Shown here piece by piece: positions 21,401-32,686 of a DNA stretch of 64,000 nt. The stretch is from Cannabis sativa (Eukaryota > Streptophyta > Magnoliopsida > Rosales > Cannabaceae), in contig NC_083604.1 in assembly GCF_029168945.1 (NCBI RefSeq), forward strand, positions 33,537,686-33,601,685, in the 5' to 3' direction. A program made the translations under genes and the position numbers. The first letter of the stretch is position 1; each line of letters begins with the position of its first letter. The notes under the pieces were generated by a model that worked only from the letters and a program-made list of their open reading frames with translations, did no database searches and was not told where the DNA came from.

Positions 21401-23203
21401 CGAGTCGAGCGGGCGTCTCTTTTGCTGTACAAGAGGCATGTCCGGGTTGACATTGAGTACATGGGTGATGACATGACGGCTTATGCCAGTCATGTCTTCT
21501 TGGCGCCATGCAAAGATGTCGATGGCGCCCTTCAGTGTTTTTATTATTTTGTCCTTTTCCTCCGGGTCCAGGTTCTTCCCTAACCGGAGTACTTTGGTGG
21601 AGTCGACGTCGCACACTGGTATTTCTTCGACGTCCTCCATTGGTTCCACGATCCTTTCGGACCCTACACGGGGATCCAACTCATCCTCTTTAGCCATTTC
21701 TGGCTCGGCGGACTCCCGGACCATAAGTACGGGCAGGTGGGTTGCGACATTATAACATTGCCTTGCTTCCCCCTGATTTCCCCTTACAGTCCCGACTCCG
21801 GCCTCCTGGGTAGGGAACTTTAGGCACAGATGTCGGATTGAAGTGATCGCACCAAAGTCCACTAGGGCCGGTCGGCCAAGGATGGCGTTGTAGGCTGTCG
21901 GACAGTCCACCACCACGAAGGTGCAGTATTTAAATGTGCTTTGGGGAGTGTCCGGGCACAGGGTAACCGGGAGCCTCACTTTTCCCATTGGGATAAGTGT
22001 TGTCCCGTTAAACCCTGTGAGCTGAGATCCACTAGGCGAGAGGTCACGATCTGTCAAGCGTATCGCGGTGAAGGCTTCTTTGAAGAGCAGGTTCACGGAA
22101 CTCCCATTGTCAATTAAGACTCTGGCCACCACTTTATTCGCGATGGGGGTCTCTATGACCAGCGGGTCGTGATGGGGGAAACGCACTGTCTTGGCATCTT
22201 CTTCCGTGAATGTGATGGGTTGGTCCATCAGCCGGGGCCTTTGAGCTGGGAGTTGAGTAACTTCCCATATCTCATTGTGTTTTGCGGCCTCGGCGTACCG
22301 CTTTCGCTCCTTGCGAGTATTCCCTCCGATATGGGGACCTCCGAAGATCATGGCCACCCGTCCATTCGGCCGGGGCGGCAGTCCGGGGATATGCTGGGCG
22401 TCACCTGCGGGAGCAGCTGGATCCAGTACTCCTGCTGTACCCCCTGGTGTTCCCGTAGGCATACCCCCAGCCACCTGACCCGGATTAAGGTGGGGCAGCC
22501 TGTTCTTGATCCACTCATAGAGGTGGCCCAATCGGATTAGGTTTTCAATCTCGTCCTTGAGATTCTTACATTCATTGGTGCTATGACCAATGTCGTTGTG
22601 GTACTCGCATCTTTTGCTCGGATCTCTCCGGGAGCTATCTTTGTACAACGGCTGTGGTCTCCGGTAGTGTGTATTTTGCCTAGTGGCGAAGTACACACGT
22701 TCCTGGGAGTCCGTTAGCTCCGTGTATTCAGTATATTGGGGGGTGTACCCCTTTTTCTGGCGCTTCTCTCCCGTCCGGGTGCTGCCTTTGGAGGACCTTT
22801 TACTCCTTGATCCCTGGGAAGGGCCTGTAAAGCTAGCAGTCGGGGCAGCATGTGAAGGAGCTTGCCCATTTACTCCGGATGGGTTGCCAAAATGAGAAGA
22901 TGCTGGTGCCAAAGCTTGGCCCTGGCTATACCCGGGGGTAGCAGAGAATTGTATGCCACTCGCTTGTGGAGTTGCGGTCGGAGCCGTACCCGAGGGCGAC
23001 ACTCCGGGCATGTACTCTGCTATCCCGGTGGGATAATAGCCTCCATAAGCCACGATTTGCACTTCTTCAAGGTTGATATATTTTTGGACTCTTTTTCTGG
23101 AAGTCCTGGAGGCTAGCAGCCCCTTCTTGCTGCAACTCATTCCAGAAAGGAGTCCCAGTACGGATTCCTGCTTGGAGAAGTGCAAGCTGTTGTTCGTCAT
23201 CAA
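18479..23203 (-). pseudogene. pol: Ty3-C pol polyprotein (gag C-terminus, PR, RT, two RNase H, INT)
   Basis: One open frame of 1574 codons. The first 35 or so residues are out of the gag frame. In order: zinc-knuckle-like CEYHNDIGHSTNEC (199-212), protease IDNGSSVN (D365), RT with MPFGLKNAGATYQ and YVDD (744-747), Ty3 RNase H (about 868-990), a second RNase H (1005-1135: D1012, E1050, D1074, D1124), and integrase with HHCC (H1229, H1236, C1267, C1270), D1299 and D1359. Three lesions: about 18 residues are missing after KPGKF (position 790) in RT; integrase residues 1392-1425 are scrambled after RPQTNG, so the catalytic Glu is gone; and gag and pol are in different frames. Long and open but probably non-functional. 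Pol copies element RNA into DNA and integrates it. Confidence 0.92.
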
Positions 23204-23540
23204 CCTTCTTAGTCTTCGAGGCTTCCTCCCGGAACCTCTTGATGTAATTCTTCAAGGTCTCGGTGGGCAGTTGCTTGATATTAGTCAAGGCACTGACCTC
23301 CAAGTTGACCTTTCTTGCGGCGACAAACTGTCTCTGGAAGTTGGTCTGAAGCTTGTTCCAACAGCCCACGGATCCTGGTTCCAGCTTTTTGAACCATTCC
23401 TCCGCGGACCCACTCAGAGTGAGTGGGAAGCACAGACATTTGGCGTCATTGCTGACCCTCATGACCGTCATGACACGGTTGAACCGTGACAGGTGGTCGC
23501 TGGGATCGGAGTTCCCAGTATATGCTGCCATTTCGGGCAT
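23067..23540 (-). pseudogene. gag: Ty3-C gag core domain
   Basis: 157 codons with the retrotransposon gag fold signature: YTGNSDPSDHLSRFNRVM, LTLSGSAEEWFKKLEPGS and LKNYIKRFREEASKTKKV. The frame ends at 23067 after FQKKSPKIYQP, just past a run of A residues; beyond it the homologous sequence continues in the pol frame. The shift at about 23090-23100 may be a mutation or, less likely, a programmed site. Between 23541 and 23798 the link to the N-terminal part is in other frames. Confidence 0.85.
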
Positions 23541-23798
23541 CTTGAAGTTTTTAGGGAGCTCCGCCTAAAGGATGTGCTTGGCACATGGCTCTCGATCCTC
23601 GCTGTCTGAATCGGAGTCGTCTCCCTTCTACCTCCGAGAGACTCGGGCAATGTCTTTTCGGAGTATGGCGAGTTCCGCCATAATTCCTTCATTTAACGTT
23701 CCCGAGGAAACCACGGGCCCGTATCGTTTTTGGTCAAGGTGATCCCAGAGGTCACCTTGATTCCCATTGATTTGATTTCTCAGATCAATGGGAGGACA

Positions 23799-24419
23799 TC
23801 ACTGTCCTCTTCTCCCTCTACCCCCGGGTTCCTGGTGCACAGAAACGCTTTTTCGGTCCCCTCGATCCTGAGGGCCAAGACTCCCTTTTTGGGGCTTGCC
23901 CCTCTGCGGACCTTTCCCTTTAGGGAAATCTGAGCGGACCTTTCGCGGATCCTGCACCCTTTTCTTTCGCCCAGGGGTAGAAGTAGGGTTTTTTGTTTGA
24001 TTCCCCTCAGCAGGATATCTTATAGGGCTAGGTTCCCTAGATTTCTGCTGCTGGGAATTAGGCGAAGATGTCGCTGGTTCCCTGTTAAGTCCAGCGGTCA
24101 TCGCCTTGGGGTGCACGTGAAGGCCAGCTGCTTCCATGGCTTTTTGCATGGCTAGCATTACTTCCTGCATTTTCTGGTTTTGCGCTTTCTGAGCTTCGAT
24201 CTCGGCTTCGTGATCGATAGCTTTTTGTCTAAGAAGCACCAATTCTGAGTAACTTCCTTCGTCATAGGCATACTCGTCGAGGTTTCCCTCGTACTCCTCA
24301 TCGGGGACTATTTCTTCTTCCTCGGACTCCTCCGCTGCTCTTGAGGCTACATCTTCCTCGTTTGGGTCTTGAGCGTCTTCCAGAGGGCGAGGTTGACGTG
24401 TACTTCTTGTCTCCACCAT
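23799..24419 (-). pseudogene. gag: Ty3-C gag N-terminal region
   Basis: 206 codons from MVETRSTRQPRPLEDAQ, the first ATG after the primer binding site (43 bases upstream). It has an acidic stretch (EESEEEEIVPDEEYEG), a glutamine- and alanine-rich helix likely to form a coiled coil (about residues 65-95), and a basic proline-rich tail (GRKKRVQDPRK). The frame is lost before the core domain. This region is typically variable among Tat elements. Confidence 0.8.
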
Positions 24420-24461
24420 ATTTGTGAAGTCAAATGCTTGTTTTGTAGCAGCTTTCTTCAG

Positions 24462-24482
24462 CTCTCAATGAAAGCACCAAAA
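24462..24482 (-). other. Ty3-C primer binding site
   Basis: On the minus strand the LTR end GGTCAACA is followed by TTTTGGTGCTTTCATTGAGA. It includes the TGG that pairs with a tRNA CCA end. The tRNA is not assigned here. Confidence 0.75.
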
Positions 24483-25404
24483 TGTTGACCGATGTTTTCG
24501 GCAACTAATAAAATATGATTATAATATTGAGCTGTAAGAAAGTGGGAGAAGAATTTTTACGTGGTTGGGGCGTTAACGAGCCTTTGTCCACGAGTCTTTG
24601 TTATTAATGGATGTATTTAATACCGATTCTACACTTGAGAGAATGTTACCCTTATAAATACAGAGAATGTTCTTGGTGAGTATTTACTCTTCTTGCTTAT
24701 ATGCAGCCCAAGATTCTCGATCCCATTTAATGAGCTTTGAGGGGGTATTTGTAGTGTTTTTGGTGGGGTAATCCCTAGAATTGTTCTTACAAATATATCT
24801 GTAAGTATCCATAAAGTTGGGTATTCCCAATGAATATACCATGAGTAATGCATGGTCAAATCCCTAGGTGCTGTAGGGTTTTTATGAGGAATGTCCTTTT
24901 TGCCTTGTGATTGATGTGACTCTTCGCAGAGTAGCCGTCGCTAGACTTAAATGATCATTACTGTGGCGCTGCTGGTTGGAGGTTGTGCCGTCAGATTTTA
25001 TTGCGTGTTGCAGTCCCAACACGCTTCCTCCCATGCGGCATTAAATGCGACTTGATTGCTCAGGAGAAGCCTGACACCTCACGGAGAGGCTTTATGTTAT
25101 GCGAGCTTCCGGGAGCATCTTGCACTCCGGGTGCCTCCTCCGGGACCTATGCCCAGGGTGCTTCCTTGTGGCATACAAAGACTTAGTAAATATTTATAAG
25201 TTATCTGATCCACGTGTCCCTGTTCGATTGGTCCACGTATATTGGGTAAAATCAGGGGCAACATTTACCCCCCAAGCCTTGTTTACTTGAAAAATAAACC
25301 AAGGCTTGTTCAGGTGCCTCCGGTTGACTCCTCGGTTCCCTGGCTTAAGCTTAGAGCGCGTTGGGGCGTATTTGATGATGGCATTTAATGTATCGATTCG
25401 CTTT
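24483..25404 (-). repeat. Ty3-C 5' LTR
   Basis: 922 bp matching 13039-13960 with about 14 mismatches by eye. It lacks the second 99-bp unit found next to the 3' LTR. The TATA box seen in the 3' LTR is changed here by one base. The Copia-C leader resumes right after it. Confidence 0.9.
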
Positions 25405-25406
25405 CA

Positions 25407-26970
25407 AATTAAGTGGTTTTAACTTAATTTTTTGATATTTAATTAAATCTAAATTTTAAATTATTTAAGTTCTAGATTTTTCTAAACAACTTAAATTAGA
25501 TATTTTTCTAATTTTTGTTGATAAGATACTTAGTCAAATAAGATATTTTCTAGATAGTTATTTCTAGACTACTTATTATTTCTAATATTTAAATAGGAAA
25601 ATTATATACATTGTGAAATTAATTATTTAAATAATTAATTTTGGTACAATTTTATTTAAGTATATTTTTCCTAGTATTAAACTAGAAATTAATAATTAAG
25701 CCTCCTCTACACTTAATTATTTATTTCTTGAATTTAATATATTTAATTAAATTGAAAAATTTAAATATCTAAGTTGATTTTCATCATGATACTTAAATAT
25801 TTATTATTCATGACACTTAATTAAATAGAAAATTATTTTAAGTTGAAATTTAATTTTTCAACCTAAATTTAAATAATTTTCAAAATATATTTATTTTATT
25901 AATCAATTTCGAAAATTACATTTTATTTATGCAATATTTTTGAGTTTTTTTTTCGAAAAATTGATTGAGTTGTAAATTAATTATTTTTTTTAATTAATTC
26001 TTGGGCCAACTTAAATCAATGATTTTTTCATATATTGATAAAAGAAAGCTAAAATATATATTATTTGAAATTGAATTAACTAGTCAAAAGAAAATCTAGA
26101 TAGGTGATATGTTTGCTTGAAGTATTTCTTTTCTAAGTTCTATTATTTTCGAAATTTGTATAATTTTTAATACTTTATTTTTCGAATACAATAAATATAT
26201 TCGCAAGGAAATTTTTAAGTTGCTAATTAATTTAAATTAATAGAACTTAAATTAATTTCCTTAATATTTATATTTAAGATTATTACTAAGATGGAAATAA
26301 TTAATTTTATTTCAATCACCATCTAAGTATAATTATATAAATATTATATTAAATTCTTATTTTTGAATTTTAATTCTAAATTTCGAATTTAATGAATATA
26401 TTTATTAGAATGATAAAGAAAATACATTTTCAAGAATGAGCTTTATTATTATTAAGATATTCGATCTCCATTGTTTGTTTTACATCGCGTTTGTTTTAGT
26501 GAGTAATCCTCCCTAATGGAGGAACGTTCATTTGCAATTTCGCACCGTTTAATCTCGAAAGATAAGTAGTTTGTAAGTGTTTTATATGGTATAGATCACC
26601 CTAATGGTGGCGACCATATTTGACTTGCAAATTGCGAAACAATGGTAGTAGCTCATAAGATAGAATAGCCTTCACTCTCGCCTAAACGGTACAACGCTGG
26701 ATTCCAATCTTGATCGAATAAAAGGTTGCTAGAATGTTTAACATTTTAGATGGGCTGACAACTCTATTCAATGGATGGTAGCTTTGACTCTCGCCTAAAC
26801 AGGACACTGATATCAGTTTGTTGAAAAACCTTGGAAATTATTTAGGATTGAATTTTTTTTAAGTATTTTCTCATATCATTCCTACTTGCTATGTGCTTAT
26901 AATTTCTGAATTGATTTTGTGTTAAACCATTATTGATTTCTATTATTTTGTAGTATCCTGTATTGTCATA
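25407..26970 (+). repeat. Copia-C leader, right part
   Basis: AT-rich and homologous to 36330-37933 in Copia-D. The last 500 bp are less AT-rich and contain a TCCTCC-CTAAT-GGAGGA hairpin (26507-26523) and two copies of ACTCTCGCCTAAAC. A TTTTGTAG acceptor-like site ends at 26953, just before the gag ATG. Confidence 0.8.
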
Positions 26971-27836
26971 ATGAATCCCATGTTATCACTATTGACTGAA
27001 AATAAACTTAATGGATCTAACTTTCCTAAGTGGAATGAGAACATTAATATTGCTCTCATAGGAGAAAGTGCCTTGTTTGTTTTAACTGAGCCGTCACCTG
27101 AAGTGCCTGGGGATAATGCATCCAAAGCTGTGAAAGAAAAGTATGAGCGTTGGTAGAAAGCAAATGACAAAGCTCTATACTTTATGCTTTCCAGCATGGT
27201 TGACACCCTCAAAACTCAGTTTTCTAAAACCGAGAAAGCTGCTGAAGTTATGACGAAGTTAAATGAGCTATTCGGTAAGGCATCACTTCAGTCATGCTTC
27301 GACGCGACTAAGAAGTACATTAATGCACGGATGGAACCTCATCAAAATGTGCATGACCATGTTCTCCTCATGGCGAGTTCTTTCCAAGAAGCCCAGGATC
27401 ATGGTGCTGAAATGGACAGTGCTACTCAAGTAAGCCTTATCTTGAATAGCCTGACTCCAGCATTTCTACCATACACATCAAATTGTGTCATGAATAAGAA
27501 GGAAATTGACTTTCATGAATTAGTCAATGACCTTCAAACTTATGAAAATTTGATTGGAGGACCCAAGAAGAAAGGAAGTAAACCTCATAATCCTGGGAAT
27601 GGTAATGGGACGAACAAACCTGAAGCAAATGTTTTCTACTTCGAAACCCAAATCGAAGAAGAAGTGGAAGAACACCAAGAAGCGAACAAAAGCCATGAAG
27701 CATAAAAAGGCTGCTCCTTCTGGTGATGCTACACTTAAGTGAAAATGTTTCTACTGCAATGAGAAAGGTCATTGGAAACCCCAATGTCCTAAACTTCTTG
27801 CAAAGAAACAAGGTATTTCTATTTATAAACTTTAAG
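26971..27836 (+). pseudogene. gag: Copia-C gag
   Basis: Starts MNPMLSLLTENKLNGSNFPK and is homologous throughout to the intact gag at 37934. A TAG interrupts it at 27154-27156 (after KYERW), a frameshift lies near 27640, and a TGA stands just before the zinc knuckle KCFYCNEKGHWKPQC. The domain order is the same as in Copia-D: the N-terminal gag domain with LMASSFQEAQDHGAEM, then the lysine-rich linker, then the CCHC knuckle. Non-functional. Confidence 0.88.
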
Positions 27837-27912
27837 AGTTTTAGTGAATTATTATCCAATTGGATTTATGATTCTGGACTAACTTTGTTTATTTGTTTTC
27901 TTCTTCTTATAG
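27813..27912 (+). other. Putative intron after Copia-C gag knuckle
   Basis: AAACAAG/GTATTT at the left and TTCTTCTTATAG/GCC at the right, 100 nt and T-rich. A matching intron (96 nt) is at 38787-38882 in Copia-D. Confidence 0.5.
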
Positions 27913-29658
27913 GCCAAGCTACTTGAACTCAGATGAGTTGGATCGGAAAGCTGGACCAAGGGTGAAATCGTCCAGATGAAGATGAAGCTCTTCAATTTAT
28001 TTTTGAATTAATTGTTTTAGTTTAAAGACAATTTGGATTTCAAATTTTAGTTAGGGATATCTATCCCTGTTTTTCTCATATTGTTGCAATATTTTTTATT
28101 TTTAATAAAGTTTTTATTTTTCAAATTCAACCATTGCAATTTATGAGATTGAGCTTCATTTATTTAATCTTCTTCAATTATTACCACATTATATTTATAT
28201 GTTTGTATGTGTAAGTGTTTTATTATTGATGCAAATTCTATAATATTTACAACTCTTCATAGAGTTATATTAAATAAACACTAGAAATTAATTCTATGTT
28301 TATTAATGATTGTTCATTCTAATACAATTATTAAGAATTTGTTTAATAAAAGGATCTTTTGATCTGATAGGGGTGGAGAAAAGTTAAGAAAACTATGCAG
28401 TTCAACGATCTTTTATATCTAATGAACTCTGAATAGTATTCAACTCCACATCAACTCTATCACACTTAGAGAATCATGATCTTTACAACCTTTAGGGGTG
28501 GATCATAATCTCTAATATACTTAGGGGTGGAGGTTATCCACAATACCCTATATGTATATACTTAGGGGTGGAGTCTATTCCACAATTCCTTATGTAACAC
28601 ACATTTTCTTTAAACATGGAAGTAATATAATGAGTTAGCTATTATCAATATAAATCCTTGATCTTGATTGTATGTTCCATTTCGTTTGTACTGTTGTAAG
28701 TAAAACTCTGATACCTATAAAAGTTCTTTGATAAAGTTTCACACTACCTTAATTGAGTGGGAGAATTTTAAAATTCTATACCCATCTTCATTAGGTTGAT
28801 ACTTGTGATAGGTACTTAAGAACTCTACTGAAAAAGCAAATCTAACCATACACATGGATAGGTATAACTTATCGGAATTATGAGAATAAGATAGAAAACT
28901 CTAGTTCAGTCTATTCGAATGACTTGAACCTAGAATTCTTAATCCTCATGAAATTCTATGGTATCTTAATTTTGATTACTTAATCTCTGGCATGTATTTT
29001 TCACTTCAAATACTAGTCTGCTATGTTGATGACTTAGTCTTAACTTAAAGTTTCAGACTAATACAAAAGTCACAACTAGGCAACTCTCCAAACAATCAGA
29101 GCTTAAAAGTATTATTTAACCAGACATCTGCTATTGAGTGGGAGCTATCTGAGATGTAATCAAATAGGGAACATTAGAAGATATTCAAGAAAGATTTATG
29201 AAAGTGATCTATATGTTAGATATTAAGGAACTGTGTATCAGTTGTCCTGGTATCTCACCAACTCATTTCGAGATTTCATGAGATGGTGCTTACTTTGGGG
29301 GTGGAGGAATTATTCTATAATAATTCAAGCTCTACCAGAAAAAGAACTATAACTTTGTAAATTTCGAAAATACCAGAAAGTTATATCACTGAAGAAAAGT
29401 CTACACTGTATTATCTCAATTGCATATTTTAAAATATGAGAGATATGTCTTCTGTTGATTCAGATGTACTTTTAAAACAGTGAAGATTTCAGTGTCCCTT
29501 GATGAGTAAAGAATATAGTAAAGGATGTTTCATAAGTGAATTTATGAACTAGTTTCCACAAGTTTGGGTGGATTCAAATATACTACACTTGATCTGAAGA
29601 TCAAGACATCAGATTGACCTATTTGCACAGTTTTTTTTTATGTTAGTGCAAGTGGGAT
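27913..29658 (+). repeat. Copia-C pol relic and PPT
   Basis: Non-coding but recognisable as a decayed Copia pol. GATAGGGGTGGAGAA near 28366 is the DNA of the integrase DRGGE motif, and TATGTTGATGACTTAGTC near 29019 is that of the RT YVDDLV motif. No long frame remains. It is closely similar to 38883-40578. It ends in a purine-rich CAAGTGGGAT tract directly before the 3' LTR. Repeated AGGGGTGGA and GAGTGGGAG motifs are present. Confidence 0.75.
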
Positions 29659-30672
29659 TGTTGGGTTTTATGCCCTAAATAAAACTTTTTACAATCTGAT
29701 TAGTTATCAATACAAGAAATTTGAAGTGATTGATGTTTGCATGAATTTTACATGCTTATTATTTAATATGTTTTTTACATTCACACACAAAATAAGTTTA
29801 ATCTAGATCATATGTTTATTCACAATTACAGTATCGTCAACACAGTGGAATGTGATTGTGATCATATGAATAAAAAGTCTAGGTCCCTGTTTCATCAGTG
29901 TTATTGGATTTACACTAATGTGATAATCAGCGATGATGTGTACTTACACTTGGAGTAAGTGTTATGTTCTTTCCAGGACATTAGCAAAGTATACTAGTTT
30001 CGAATGTATGGAGTATACATTGGACTGGACCGATATTGCAACTAAGTTAAGATATTATAAACTTACCGTTATATATATCTTTCCAAGTCAATATCAGTAG
30101 TTGATCTTAAGATTAAAAGAATCTAAATCCTGATATGCTTAGGCTCAACTCAGGAGTACTATTCATGTTCTTTGATTTATTAGTTAAGCCTACTTTTGGG
30201 TCAGGGTGATACGTATATTTTGGGAACATGATAATATGATTGAGTGGGAGTGTTGAACATAAATATGGAATCTATAGCTCTACTGGTGTATAGAAGTCAA
30301 GTGATGATTCCCTTCGAGCTTAGCAAATAGAAATAAATGGATGAGCTCTTGTTTAACTGACTAATTATTAGATCACTAAACACCATTTACAGGTAGCTAA
30401 GTGTTTTAAGGGGAAAAATACATTGAGGGGTGAGAACGGTAAAGAAATCCCATCTCGATGTAGATCATCTATATAGAGGATCTTTAAATCACAATAAGAT
30501 TATAACAGTGGTTAAATGAAATAGCATATTGATATCGTGGAATATATAATATGCTCTATATAAGTCTGAGAGTGCAATTCTAAATTCTAAGAGTGGATTC
30601 AACGAAGAATTAATAAGTAGGAATTTACTTGGTAAATTTGGTTCACTTATTGGAAGCTCAGCATATAGATCC
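29659..30672 (+). repeat. Copia-C 3' LTR, truncated
   Basis: Starts TGTTGGGTTTTATGCCC and covers the first 1014 bp of the LTR. It stops at GCATATAGATCC, where Copia-D begins. Confidence 0.9.
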
Positions 30673-32595
30673 TGTTGGGTTTTATGCCCTAAATAAAACT
30701 CATTACAATCTGACTAGTTATCAATTTAGAAGTGAATTATGATTACATGTATGTTACATGTTTATGGTTTAATATATATACTTGATATATGCACAAAATC
30801 AGTTAAATCCAGAACATATAGTTATTCACAATTACAGTATCGTCAATACAATGGAATGTGATTGTGATTATATGATTCAAAAGATTTGGTCCCTGTTCAT
30901 CAGTATTTTGGATTTACACTGATGTGATAATCAGCGATGAAGTATACTTACACTTGGAGTAAGTGTTATGTTCTTTCCAGAACATTGGCAAAGTATACTT
31001 GTTTCGAATGTATGGAGTATGCATTGGACTGGACCGATATTGAACTTGGTTAAAGATATTGTAAACTTACCGTCGTTCTTTCCAAGTCAATGTCAGAAGT
31101 TGATCTTAGATTAAGAGAATCTAAATCCTGATATGCTTAGGCTCAATCTCAGGAGTGTTATTATTGTTCTTTGATTTATTAGTTAAAGCCTACCTTTGGG
31201 TCAGGAGAATACATATATTTTTTGAACATGATAGCATAACTGAATGGGAGTGCTAAACATAAATATGGAAATCTATAGCTTCTACTGGTGTATAGAAGTA
31301 AAGTGATGATTCCTTTTGAGCTTAGTTAAATAGAAGTAAATTGATGAGCTCTTGTTTCAGTGACTATATATTAGATCACTAAAACATCATTTACAGGTAA
31401 CTAAGTGTTCAAATGGGCAAAATACATTGAGGGGTGTAAACGGTAAATTGGTCCCATCTCGATGTAAATCATCTATATAGAGGATCTCTAAATCACATTA
31501 AGATTATAACAATGGTTAAATGAGATAGCATATTGATATCGTGAAACATATGATATGCTCTATATAAGTCTTAGAGTGCAATTCCGAGTTCTAAGAGTGG
31601 ATTCAACGAGGAATTAATAAGTTAGGGATTTACTTGGTAAATCGGTTCAACTTATTGGAAGCTTAGTATATAGATCCATGGTCCCCATTCTAGTTGAGAC
31701 TATACTGTTTGTAAGACTCTATAATTGATTTATGATTAATCAATTATAATTCTAAAAGTTAGACTATGTCTAATTTGTGAATTCTCACAGTTTAGGGATG
31801 AAATTGTAAATAAAATGGTTTCTAGGTTTAATTATTAATTATGAGACTTTCCATGTGTAAATTAATAATTATTTTAAATGGCAATATTATTTAATAATCT
31901 ATTTTAGTTATTAAATAGTTAGTTTTAACATTTAAATGATTAGAATTGGAAAAATGGCATGTTTGGAGAAATAGAAATAAAATTGAGGAAACTGCAAAAT
32001 CCATGTGAGGCCCATACACACCATGGCCGGCCACATGATTGCATGTTTCCCAATTATTATTTTCAATTTAATTTTCCATATAATTGCTAATCAAAGCCTA
32101 GCCTAAATAGGAAAGTGGTGAATCACACTTAATAAGGCAGTTATTCAATTACACAGTAAAAGAGGAAACTGTTTATTTGGAAAGTTGTGCTCTTCCCTTT
32201 TCCTATTTATAGCCGCCCCTCTCTACTCTTCTTGGGCATGAGAAAACTTTGCTTTGCATTGTGTGTCACACGAAATCAAGAGAGAAATTTCAAAATTCCT
32301 AGTGAGAGAGAAGTGCCCACACACATCACTCAGTACCTCATTATAGTTTGGAAGACTGTGAAGGATCACATCCAACTGAAGAACTTTCGGGCTCAGATCT
32401 TGATTATACTCTGCTACAGACAGGAATCAAAGGTTAGAGATCTGAGTGGAAGGAGACATTAATTCTGCTGCAATCACTGTAAGTTATTCTTAACTTTTAT
32501 GTGTTTAGTTCATCGTTTTAGAAGTTCAATATTAGGTTGTTAAATCAACATACTTGTAAGTAGATCTAAGATCTTGGATAAATATAATACCAACA
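30673..32595 (+). repeat. Copia-D 5' LTR
   Basis: 1923 bp, TG...CA. The palindrome TGGCCGGCCA is at 32024-32033. The expected TATA box reads CCTAAATAGG (about 32102-32111), two bases short of the sister LTRs; TATTTATAG at about 32204 is an alternative. Confidence 0.92.
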
Positions 32596-32614
32596 ACTGG
32601 CACCAGAGCCATGG
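32596..32614 (+). other. Copia-D primer binding site
   Basis: ACTGGCACCAGAGCCATGG, an initiator tRNA-Met type site directly after the LTR. Confidence 0.78.
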
Positions 32615-32686
32615 TAATTGATTTGCTTGCAAGAAATTTGGACTTAAAACGATTTGCTTGTGATTTGGATGGTTTCATGATGTGTC

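Larger units (their letters stand above)
13039..25406 (-). mobile_element. Ty3-C, near full-length Tat-type Ty3/gypsy element with antisense gene
   Basis: A 12.4-kb minus-strand element. The 5' LTR is on the right (24483-25404), then PBS, gag (24419-23067), pol (to 18479), a spacer with tandem repeats, a plus-strand spliced gene (14251-17998), and the 3' LTR on the left (13039-13960). The order gag-protease-RT-RNase H-second RNase H-integrase is the hallmark of the Tat lineage. The LTRs differ at about 14 of 922 positions by eye count, so it is a fairly young insertion. No clean target duplication is visible; the right edge may have lost a few bases. It is inserted in the Copia-C leader. Confidence 0.9.
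9342..30672 (+). mobile_element. Copia-C, interrupted gag-only Copia element
   Basis: 5' LTR 9342-10896, PBS, leader 10897-13038, insertion of Ty3-C, leader continued 25407-26970, gag pseudogene 26971-27836, pol relic to 29658, and a 3' LTR cut at 30672 by Copia-D. Sequence order agrees with Copia-D. It is inserted in the minus-strand LTR 8171-9341. Its right target duplication cannot be seen because the 3' LTR is truncated. Confidence 0.88.

Noticed and set aside
19037..21755. Several plus-strand ORFs of 60-146 codons opposite Ty3-C pol
   Set aside because: They are shadows of the GC-richer pol reading frame; none has a recognisable domain or a promoter.
13039..25406. Target site duplication for Ty3-C
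   Set aside because: Flanks AACTT (left) and AATTA (right) do not match; a nearby AACTT on the right is 15 bp away and cannot be claimed.
32187..32462. ORFs of 91-95 codons in the Copia-D LTRs
   Set aside because: They lie across the LTR transcript start and leader; both copies are present only because the LTR is duplicated. No domain is seen.
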